64,000 bases of DNA from an uncultured Clostridia bacterium (GTDB lineage Bacteria; Bacillota; Clostridia; Christensenellales; CAG-314): contig CANQGO010000007.1 of NCBI GenBank assembly GCA_947623225.1, positions 1 to 64,000 of the forward strand, in the 5' to 3' direction. The notes under the pieces are model-generated. The model saw nothing but the letters and a program-made list of their open reading frames with translations. It was not told the DNA's origin and searched no databases. Both the position numbers and the translations under genes were made by a program. Of the stretch, positions 56,326-64,000 are shown one piece after another (within the stretch, counting starts at the first letter, position 1; each line of letters begins with the position of its first letter).

Positions 56326-56704
56326 GGGGGTGTTTTCAGATTCGCCCGGCGTTGAAGGAGACTTGATAAGCGCGTCGCAGTGCCGCTGCGTCATCAAGGC
56401 AAAACTAAAATTAAATGCTAACAACAATAGCACTTCTCGTCAATCCACAAGATTGGCATTTGCCGCTTAGTTAATACCGGCACGTAGGCTTCGGCTTGTT
56501 GCGTAGTCGAACTACCTGCGTAAGAATACGCAAATAGATCCCGAGCGGTGACACCGAGACGCTCGGAGTCGAAATCTTTTTCGGTGCGGGTCTCCGTAAG
56601 TTGGTTTGCTCTCTTACGGCGACGACATTGAAAGTAAACTGTGCGCGAAGAAAGTCAGGTAGTCTTACGTTGGTACACGGGTGCAATTCCCGTCACCTCC
56701 ACCA
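56326..56704 (+). ncRNA. ssrA: tmRNA (transfer-messenger RNA)
   Basis: GGGGGTG 5' acceptor pairs with CACCTCC-ACCA 3' end; ORF GCTAACAACAATAGCACTTCTCGTCAATCCACAAGATTGGCATTTGCCGCTTAG (56417-56470) ends LAFAA*; downstream terminator. Confidence 0.93.
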
Positions 56705-56713
56705 TGTCACGCA

Positions 56714-56749
56714 AATACGCACCTCTGTTTTCGGGTGCGTATTTTTTTG
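56714..56749. terminator. Intrinsic terminator after tmRNA
   Basis: AATACGCACC-tctgttttc-GGGTGCGTATT TTTTTG. Confidence 0.85.
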
Positions 56750-56777
56750 TTGTCTTTATTTTCCGTAAAACTGCCCC

Positions 56778-57188
56778 TCAACGCAATTCGAGGTCGTATA
56801 TGTCCTCGAAAGGCACACAAATACCGCTTTCCAATGTCAAAGTGCGATCGTACGCGTCCAATTTTTTCAATCTGCCAGACGCGACAAGATATTTGCCTCC
56901 GCTCTTTTTGCCGTCGGGACAAAAATAAGTAATTTTGACAGAGGGGAACTCCCCGTTTTGCTCCTCAAGCAGCAGGAGGGTTTCGTTCAACTCTTCCACT
57001 CGCGCGTCGTCCAACTCGATACGTTCTTCCGTGATACGCGCCGCCTCGTCTATTTCGTCGTCAAAGCCTTTCAGCGCGGCAAACGGACTGAACTGAGCGG
57101 CACGATCGCCGACGGACATATGCGCCCTGTTTGCAGAGACATGCCGCGGCAAATCTATTATGTCTTTATAGTTGTCCTTATGTTTCAT
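56778..57188 (-). CDS. YolD-like protein
   Basis: NRAHMSVGDRAAQFSPFAALKGFDDEI signature; 4-bp overlap with the Y-family polymerase gene. Confidence 0.85.
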   Translation of the reverse strand: MKHKDNYKDIIDLPRHVSANRAHMSVGDRAAQFSPFAALKGFDDEIDEAARITEERIELDDARVEELNETLLLLEEQNGEFPSVKITYFCPDGKKSGGKYLVASGRLKKLDAYDRTLTLESGICVPFEDIYDLELR

Positions 57189-58663
57189 TTCCTATGTCCG
57201 CCTATTTGTCCGTTGCGCTCCACCGTGGTCGCGCCCTCTTTCATATCGCTTCCCTTTATAAGGGCGTTCTTGCCATAGCGATCGTGTATGGAGAGCAGGA
57301 TATTTTGCATATCTGTCTCTTTTGCGGTGCATATTCCGCTGTGTACCGCCTGATACGTAAATATGTCTGCCTGCTCATACTGCGGCGAAGTTACGCCTAT
57401 GTCGCTTTGGACATGATTGGCTACGACATACATACGCCTTACCAACATATCCTTGCTCACTATACTGTCATACAGTCGCGAAACGGCGTCCGCTATCTCC
57501 GCAGTCGAGTCGGTATACCCTCTCAGATTGACCGTGCCGTGCGCATGCTTGGGCACTTTACGCCCCCAGTGATCCATATGCGCTTGGGCTGCACTCTCCG
57601 ACGAGTTCGTGCTTATCGCATTCTCCACGTCGTACCCCACCGTCAATACGATCTGGTCCGTTTTCAATCCCTTTTCCACAAGATCCAACACCAACACTTC
57701 CGCCATCTCACGGACTACCAACTTGCCCTTTTCGAAGGAATACGGACGACTCAACACCTGCCCGTTACTTACGCTATTGGTCTGCGGCTTGTACGCCTTG
57801 ACATCCGCGATAGTGACAGGTTCATAGCCCCATGCATGGTCTATAAGCAACTCGGCATTGACGCCGAACAACTTGTAAAGCAGTGCCTCATCGCACAACG
57901 AGCAACGGGCTATATCCCCCATAGTGTGCAGCCCCGCTCGGTCAAGTTTCTGCGCATAGCCCTCGCCCACTCGCCAGAAGTCGGTGAGCGGCGTGTGTGA
58001 CCAGAGACTGCGGCGGTAACTCTTCTCGTTCAGTTCCGCGATGCGCACTCCGTTCTCGTCCGGTTCTACATGCTTGGCGACTATATCCATAGCCACCTTG
58101 GCAAGATACATATTGGTGCCTATACCTGCCGTCGCCGTGATCCCGGTACTATCCAGCACATCCTTGACGATCCGAGCAACGAATTCGTGTGCCGTCAGAC
58201 GACAAGTACGGAGATATGCCGTTATATCCATAAAAACTTCGTCTACAGAGTACACATGTATATCTTCGGGCGATACGTACTTGGTGTATATCTTGTATAT
58301 ACGAGTGCTGTACTCCATATACAGTCCCATGCGGGGCGGTGCTACTATACAGTCCAATGCCAACGTCGGGTCGGCAGCAAGTTCATCCGCCTGAGCGGAG
58401 TTGCCCTCCAATTTGTGTCCCGGCGCACGGGCGGCACGCTTGGCATTTATCTTTTCTATAGCCTGCACCACCTCAAACAATCGCGCCCGTCCTGGCAGAC
58501 CGTACTCCTTGAGCGCAGGCGATACCGCAAGACATATGGTTTTCTCCGTACGGCTTTCATCTGCCACCACCAGATTGGTATTCAGCGGATCCAGTCCGCG
58601 CTCTCGGCACTCCACTGAGGCATAGAAGGACTTCAGATCTATAGACACATATTGCTTGTCCAT
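57185..58663 (-). CDS. Y-family DNA polymerase (UmuC/DinB-like)
   Basis: YVSIDLKSFYASVECRERGLDPL, YSVDEVFMDITAYL, GITATAGIGTNMYLAKVAMDIVAKH. Confidence 0.93.
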   Translation of the reverse strand: MDKQYVSIDLKSFYASVECRERGLDPLNTNLVVADESRTEKTICLAVSPALKEYGLPGRARLFEVVQAIEKINAKRAARAPGHKLEGNSAQADELAADPTLALDCIVAPPRMGLYMEYSTRIYKIYTKYVSPEDIHVYSVDEVFMDITAYLRTCRLTAHEFVARIVKDVLDSTGITATAGIGTNMYLAKVAMDIVAKHVEPDENGVRIAELNEKSYRRSLWSHTPLTDFWRVGEGYAQKLDRAGLHTMGDIARCSLCDEALLYKLFGVNAELLIDHAWGYEPVTIADVKAYKPQTNSVSNGQVLSRPYSFEKGKLVVREMAEVLVLDLVEKGLKTDQIVLTVGYDVENAISTNSSESAAQAHMDHWGRKVPKHAHGTVNLRGYTDSTAEIADAVSRLYDSIVSKDMLVRRMYVVANHVQSDIGVTSPQYEQADIFTYQAVHSGICTAKETDMQNILLSIHDRYGKNALIKGSDMKEGATTVERNGQIGGHRK

Positions 58664-58790
58664 TTATACCTCCGCGACAAAAATAGAACATAATTTCTAA
58701 AATAATTGTAATACTTGGAATCGTATTTGTCAATAGAAGTTTTCCCAAAATACGAAAATAAACACACCGACGGCGAATCGGTGTGCAAAA

Positions 58791-59990
58791 TTACAATTCT
58801 ATATTGTTAAACTTGAGCAATTCCCGCGCAGACTGGACGCTGTCAGGCCCCGTCGCATTCTTGATAGGTGCGAATTCCCTCTCGCGTACCACCTCAAACG
58901 GCAGACAACTTCCTGACAGTCGGACGGCGTCCAATATGAGCGTTTCATATTTATACACTTCTTTGGGTACCGGCTTGCCTTCTGTCCCGACGGACAGGTT
59001 CATCGTTTTCTTTACTCTGTGCACAGGCAGCCGTGCCGCCGAGATCCGACGTAGTCTGTCCGCCTTGAAGAGGTAATTCAATATCACTCCGAAGCCATAC
59101 ACAAGGTTGCCTTCCGCGTCTCGCTCATTCGCCATTTGCGCCGTCAGTTCGTAGTACTCTATGACCGAGGGCGCGCCATTCTCCAAGCACAACACCCCGA
59201 CCTTCTCTTCCGGATAGCGTTTGCGCACGAATTTCGCTCCGCAATCCCTCCCGGACAGGACCGTCGCCCCGACAAATAGCGGATCTGCGATACGCTGCAG
59301 AACATTGTCCACGGCGAACACATTGAGCCACTCTATCTCCGGAAACAGGTCCAACTGTCCGCTTTCCTTCAGCGAGTCGAACCAACCGCCGTTACCGTCG
59401 GGAGAACATACCACGCCGCCGTTACCGTCATATATCAATCTGCCCTGCAGATCCGTGACAGGCGCATCATGCTGGACGAAAAATTTCACATATTGTTCGG
59501 GATAACCGAAATAGTTATTCTTTTGCAAAAATTCACGAGTGGCACTGTCGTTGCCGCTGCAAGTCATGATGAACAGCGCGACCCAGCAACCGACTCTCTT
59601 GCAAACACCCGTCAGATTGGCAAACAGCCTCTCAAAAACGGTCATATGCCGCGATATACCTATATCGTAGCACCCCTTCGGTCCATCAAAACCCAAACGC
59701 GTTCCCTGACCTCCTGCCAGGAGCACCGCGCCCACTTTGCCCGCACGCAGAGTATCGATGCCCACCCCTTGAAAAGCGGCGTTATCGCGGCGTATCTCCG
59801 ACAAAGAAAGCCCCCGTATCGGACGTATATCACTTTTGTTTTCAAGCGCGGTATCGCCCGACTCTATCATCCGCCAATGGATATCGGATATCTGCCGTTC
59901 GAATGAGCGACGCCGCTCGCCTGTCAGCCCGTCATATACTGGCAAAAGGTGCTGTTGGTTATGTACAATTAGTATTTGTCGAATATCCAT
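58791..59990 (-). CDS. UDP-N-acetylhexosamine/UDP-glucose pyrophosphorylase, eukaryotic-type UDPGP fold
   Basis: VGAVLLAGGQGTRLGFDGPKGCYDIG; NVFAVDNVLQRIADPLFVG; EYYELT. Confidence 0.88.
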   Translation of the reverse strand: MDIRQILIVHNQQHLLPVYDGLTGERRRSFERQISDIHWRMIESGDTALENKSDIRPIRGLSLSEIRRDNAAFQGVGIDTLRAGKVGAVLLAGGQGTRLGFDGPKGCYDIGISRHMTVFERLFANLTGVCKRVGCWVALFIMTCSGNDSATREFLQKNNYFGYPEQYVKFFVQHDAPVTDLQGRLIYDGNGGVVCSPDGNGGWFDSLKESGQLDLFPEIEWLNVFAVDNVLQRIADPLFVGATVLSGRDCGAKFVRKRYPEEKVGVLCLENGAPSVIEYYELTAQMANERDAEGNLVYGFGVILNYLFKADRLRRISAARLPVHRVKKTMNLSVGTEGKPVPKEVYKYETLILDAVRLSGSCLPFEVVREREFAPIKNATGPDSVQSARELLKFNNIEL

Positions 59991-60090
59991 TTATTCGTCA
60001 CCGACTAACAATTGTGTTTTATATTTTACTACAAATTAGATTATATTGCAAAGATACGAAAATATGCCCTTGCGGCATATTCCACGCACA

Positions 60091-61014
60091 CTACTTCTCC
60101 AGAGAATGGATGAACTTACTCAGAACCGGTTTCACTCTGCCTATATCGCCATACTCCGGACACTGCACCGCCACGACCAATCCGCTCTCCGTCAATACGT
60201 TTGTGATCTGCCCGTATGCCCCGTCGGCGCGGTAAGATTTGCCGCCGTCAAACGGGGACATCCAGAATTGGTAGCCGTATCCGCACGACCAGGCGTCTGC
60301 CGGGTCGCCGTCTGTCTCTATTCTCTTGGTCGTAGCTTCTTTTACGTACCACTGCGGGATCAATTGCTCATCCCGCCACTTGCCGCCGTTGAGCGTGATC
60401 TGACATAGGCGCATCATGTCCGTCAGCGTCATATACAGGCCGCTCGCGCCGAATTCGTATCCGTCGGGGTCTGTCTCCCACAATGGATATGGCATTCCTG
60501 CAGGTTTGAAAAGACGCTCATACAGATAGTTGCGCATGCTGCACCCGGTAGCTTTGGCAAACATTCTCGCCGCGAGATATGTGTCTCCGTTGTTGTAGCA
60601 AAATCTCTCCCCGGACGGATATTTCAGCTCGCGCGACAGGATATATCTGAGATAATCGGGATATCCTTCGCCCCGCCTGCGCTCATCCTCACCCAGATAA
60701 AATGCGCCGTAGCCGCTGGACATGGTAAGCAAATGTCTCAGAGTGATATTCTCCACTCCTTCGGGCGGCGATGCAGGCAGCTTATCCGGAAAATAATCCA
60801 CTACTTTGTCGTTCAGCGACATACTCCCATCGTCTATAGCCATGCCTATTGCCACGGACGTGTAACTCTTAGTATGAGAATATATACAACGCGGACGCCT
60901 GTTCGGAACAAAATGATGCTCTGCGAGCACACTGTCTCCGTCTGCCACCGCGATACCTTCCACATACAGCCCTTCCGACTCGACTTCTTTGATAAACTCG
61001 TCCAATTGCCTCAT
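60091..61014 (-). CDS. Beta-lactamase-family serine hydrolase (class C-like)
   Basis: SHTKSYTSVAIG (SxxK), LLTMSSGYG, FCYNNGDTYLAARM (YxN). Confidence 0.92.
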   Translation of the reverse strand: MRQLDEFIKEVESEGLYVEGIAVADGDSVLAEHHFVPNRRPRCIYSHTKSYTSVAIGMAIDDGSMSLNDKVVDYFPDKLPASPPEGVENITLRHLLTMSSGYGAFYLGEDERRRGEGYPDYLRYILSRELKYPSGERFCYNNGDTYLAARMFAKATGCSMRNYLYERLFKPAGMPYPLWETDPDGYEFGASGLYMTLTDMMRLCQITLNGGKWRDEQLIPQWYVKEATTKRIETDGDPADAWSCGYGYQFWMSPFDGGKSYRADGAYGQITNVLTESGLVVAVQCPEYGDIGRVKPVLSKFIHSLEK

Positions 61015-61129
61015 ATTCTCTCTCCCGCTCGGATGATAACTCTATCCTACCACAAACGCACTCATTTGTAAATAAACTTATTCGCGTTATCGCCCTTGCC
61101 GTACATACATACAAGCCCGCCATATGGCG
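60829..61129. repeat. 301-bp direct repeat, left copy (intact hydrolase gene)
   Basis: Exact match to 63605-63905 by direct reading, offset 2776. Confidence 0.97.
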
Positions 61130-61260
61130 ACCGCACGCCAGCTGCCGACGACGGGATAGTTGTTATCCTCTGTGTCATCACCGCAAGCGGAAAGGCACAC
61201 AATACAAAATATAACCGCCAAAGTCAGCAACAGACCCTCTACGATCTTCTTTCGTTTCAT
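61087..61260 (-). pseudogene. Truncated lipoprotein gene fused to repeat at 61129/61130
   Basis: MKRKKIVEGLLLTLAVIFCIVCLSACGDDTEDNNYPVVGSWRAV then AIWRACMYVRQGR* encoded within the repeat; lipobox LSAC. Confidence 0.7.
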
Positions 61261-61582
61261 TTCTCTTCGCTCCTGTATCGTATTGCATAGACAGCGCACA
61301 GCGATAGATACACCTCTGCCAAACGTCACCTTTGCATCACAATAATAGCAAATAACTTCTCTTGCGTATACTACAAATTGTAGTTGAATATCCGGGGTAT
61401 TTTTTGCTGCCGCCTGCACACAATAACTCGACCTTTTCCGCTTGTCGGGCTTTGCGCCCCGAGCCCTTCAATGTATAAATATAAAGTTCTGCGGAAAATC
61501 CCCCTAAACTTATCCAAAAAATTTAAAATTTTCCAAATCTAACCGGACTTTTCAACCACAAATGCCCGGGAATATAACAAAA

Positions 61583-61640
61583 AAGCGCACTCCATTGCCG
61601 CACTACTTGCTTTGTATTGCAGTAAGTTGAGTGTCGCTTA
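61583..61640 (-). terminator. Possible terminator of DUF262 gene
   Basis: Imperfect hairpin agcgcactc...gagtgtcgct with T-run on the minus strand. Confidence 0.4.
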
Positions 61641-61672
61641 TTTTATCAAAGTATCATTTTGATTAGACATTA

Positions 61673-63484
61673 TCAAAGACTTTTATAATATCTCTCTATT
61701 AGTTTCGCCATAAGAAAACGTCTCTTGGCAAGAAAATCATCATAGTTTTCAACCGCCATATTCTCTACTCCATCAGGGATACAATTCTCTTCCAAGTTTT
61801 TCTTATAAACATTTAGGTCTGAAATATTTCCCAAAATGATTTTTCTTGTTTTGCATTGGTGAATAACTTTTGAGAAATATACGCATGGAGCATCATCACT
61901 TATAGCCTTGTTTACTTGTGTATCAAGATATATATAGTTGGCGACTTGATTATATTTGGTTTTCGAATCTACTCCGTTATTCTTAAGATAAGCGCGTGGG
62001 AATATGTGATGAACGTCGCCAGAAATACTTATAAGATCGGAAATTTTAGTTCCATTCATAAGCATAGAATTGCAATTCAAATTGATCTGCGCCGCCAAAA
62101 AGACATTAAATGCCGGGCTATTAACTGAAGAGGTTTCAAGATTTTGTGGAAGTGTGACATTCCAAAATGTATCCGATAGATTTGCTGCCTCTGCATCGTC
62201 GATGAAATTCAAAAATCCTTTTTCTTGTATGCTCCGCATATCCCGATCCATCATGGTCTCGGGAGATCCGATATAACGCGAAGTCAGAGTCGCCAAAACA
62301 AACCATTTTTGAACGTAACGTTTTATCTGCACATTTGGGATCGATTTGTCCTGTAAAAGAATCAAATACAATGTATATGCGAAGTCCAGTGTCATTGTTG
62401 AGTTCAGCAGTTTGCTAGACACAAATCCTGCGCCCTTAATTGCCATGATAAATTGAGCAAAATTGTATTGATTAACAAAATTCATTATTCCCGCGCCCAA
62501 TTTTGCATAGGAATCTTGCACAATATCCTCACGGAATTCTTTGGTCTTGAAATCACGACCGGAAAGCAAACTTACAAGATCTGCAAGTTTTCCGCGACGA
62601 AATTGATGCATAAATGAAACTCTTAACATGTCACCGTAATCGGGGTCAAAGATATCATCGTAATCATTCGCAAGCCATTTAATCTTATCCGCATAAGGAG
62701 ACGCTTGAAATTCCGTATCATGCGTTATTTGCGGATAAAACTCCGGTTTTACGGCAAGATGACAAAAGTAATCTACTGCTTTTCTCATCAATCCGCCACC
62801 ATGTACAGTATCTGCTGCCATTTTCGACATTACAAAATCAGATTGACTCAATTCTGTGCCTTTTGAATTGATCCGGATAAAAATCTCCGTCACCTCGTCA
62901 ATATCCAAGCCATGGTCAAGTTCGATAACCCCAATTTGCCTGTTTGCTATCGATTTCAACTTCAATATTGTTTCGGATAACTCTTCCGGATCAACGGTAG
63001 GATTGTTGTTTAAGTATTCATTTTCAAATGTACGTTGCTTAAACCCTGTAGAAAAAACTAAGGATATATCCGGTATCCAGCGTTTATCTCTTAAATGTGA
63101 GGCATCTTGAACAGCAAAACGCTTGGTTTCATCATCTGCTATTGGATTAAATGCTATGCGAATACGATCTTTATTGAAATCTTGATCAAGAACTTCAATT
63201 CCCGCGATAGCAGCCATAAGCGCAGTAATTCGCTGTTGCCCATCTATGAGTATTTTCTTACCGTTTGCGATGCCGCCATCTTTTGTACGAACATCTGGAT
63301 TTTTCCAAGTTATAATATAACCCGTAGGATAACCGTTATAAAGTGAGTCAATTAAGTCTCTGACTTGACTGCGTTTCCATACAAAAGGTCGTTGTATTTC
63401 AGGAATAACAAAATCATCAATTTCAATAAGCCCCAATATTGCACTTATAGAATATTGCATCAAGGTAAATTTTTCTCCGGTCAT
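61673..63484 (-). CDS. DUF262 plus C-terminal HNH (DUF1524-like), GmrSD-family candidate
   Basis: FVIPEIQRPFVWKRSQVRDLIDSLYNGYPTGYII, ILIDGQQRITAL, C-terminal GDVHHIFPRAYL...NQVANYIYLD. GGAGGT RBS before ATG at 63484. Confidence 0.9.
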   Translation of the reverse strand: MTGEKFTLMQYSISAILGLIEIDDFVIPEIQRPFVWKRSQVRDLIDSLYNGYPTGYIITWKNPDVRTKDGGIANGKKILIDGQQRITALMAAIAGIEVLDQDFNKDRIRIAFNPIADDETKRFAVQDASHLRDKRWIPDISLVFSTGFKQRTFENEYLNNNPTVDPEELSETILKLKSIANRQIGVIELDHGLDIDEVTEIFIRINSKGTELSQSDFVMSKMAADTVHGGGLMRKAVDYFCHLAVKPEFYPQITHDTEFQASPYADKIKWLANDYDDIFDPDYGDMLRVSFMHQFRRGKLADLVSLLSGRDFKTKEFREDIVQDSYAKLGAGIMNFVNQYNFAQFIMAIKGAGFVSSKLLNSTMTLDFAYTLYLILLQDKSIPNVQIKRYVQKWFVLATLTSRYIGSPETMMDRDMRSIQEKGFLNFIDDAEAANLSDTFWNVTLPQNLETSSVNSPAFNVFLAAQINLNCNSMLMNGTKISDLISISGDVHHIFPRAYLKNNGVDSKTKYNQVANYIYLDTQVNKAISDDAPCVYFSKVIHQCKTRKIILGNISDLNVYKKNLEENCIPDGVENMAVENYDDFLAKRRFLMAKLIERYYKSL

Positions 63485-63580
63485 GGGCACCTCCTGCAAA
63501 GCTATAAAAATCATTTGGATTTTAAGCCATATCGAGCCTAAATACGATACAACTTACTAAGACAAATAGATTTTACCCGA

Positions 63581-63790
63581 TTATACGAATATTGTCAATT
63601 GCATATCGTCTATAGCCATGCCTATTGCCACGGACGTGTAACTCTTAGTATGAGAATATATACAACGCGGACGCCTGTTCGGAACAAAATGATGCTCTGC
63701 GAGCACACTGTCTCCGTCTGCCACCGCGATACCTTCCACATACAGCCCTTCCGACTCGACTTCTTTGATAAACTCGTCCAATTGCCTCAT
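63581..63790 (-). pseudogene. 5' fragment of the serine hydrolase gene (duplicate)
   Basis: First 62 aa identical to the 60091-61014 product, then divergent MQLTIFV* beyond the repeat edge. Confidence 0.95.
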
Positions 63791-63905
63791 ATTCTCTCTC
63801 CCGCTCGGATGATAACTCTATCCTACCACAAACGCACTCATTTGTAAATAAACTTATTCGCGTTATCGCCCTTGCCGTACATACATACAAGCCCGCCATA
63901 TGGCG
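63605..63905. repeat. 301-bp direct repeat, right copy
   Basis: Exact match to 60829-61129. Confidence 0.97.
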
Positions 63906-63912
63906 GGCTTGT
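63887..63912. repeat. 26-bp perfect palindrome spanning right repeat edge
   Basis: ACAAGCCCGCCATATGGCGGGCTTGT. Confidence 0.95.
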
Positions 63913-64000
63913 ACCGACGACGCGACCGATGCTGCTGCACCTTGTCATTATATACATTTGACGCGCCGGCCTCTGACTACAACCGAATCGCGCAGATACC

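Noticed and set aside
1-64000. CRISPR arrays, rRNA genes, IS transposases
   Set aside because: No regularly spaced repeats, rRNA-like sequence or transposase motifs seen on reading the window.

Overview
This 64 kb window looks like a chromosomal segment from an uncultured, low-GC-lineage Firmicute (Clostridia-like; the lineage is inferred from gene content, Rnf type, the tmRNA and YolD/PolY). The left edge carries the end of an integrated element: a tyrosine integrase open at the window edge, an intact tRNA-Thr(CGT), and a disrupted 5' half of a second tRNA-Thr(CGT). Most of the rest is housekeeping and metabolism: ABC exporter plus TetR, OlsB-like acyltransferase, S41 protease, a complete rnfCDGEAB operon, pyrimidine-nucleoside phosphorylase, gap/fba, Sel1 proteins, PlsC plus MGDG-synthase-like glycosyltransferase, pepT, MATE, two YitT proteins, malQ-glgB-glgP-GH13, GH31, ppdK, YolD/Y-family polymerase and a UDP-sugar pyrophosphorylase. 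A tmRNA gene with a readable tag peptide lies at 56326-56704. The strongest leads for unusual biology are: (i) an exact 301-bp direct repeat (60829-61129 and 63605-63905) flanking a 2475-bp AT-rich insert with a DUF262-HNH (GmrSD-like) gene; (ii) a structured leader with its own promoter and an intrinsic terminator before a DMT transporter (41078-41213), a candidate riboswitch; (iii) two adjacent giant surface proteins, one with a C-terminal intracellular domain behind an acidic Q/E/P linker; (iv) an RnfG subunit with two FMN-binding domains; (v) a tRNA-Thr disruption with an apparent element-borne replacement tRNA. All product calls come from reading the translations; no database search was run.
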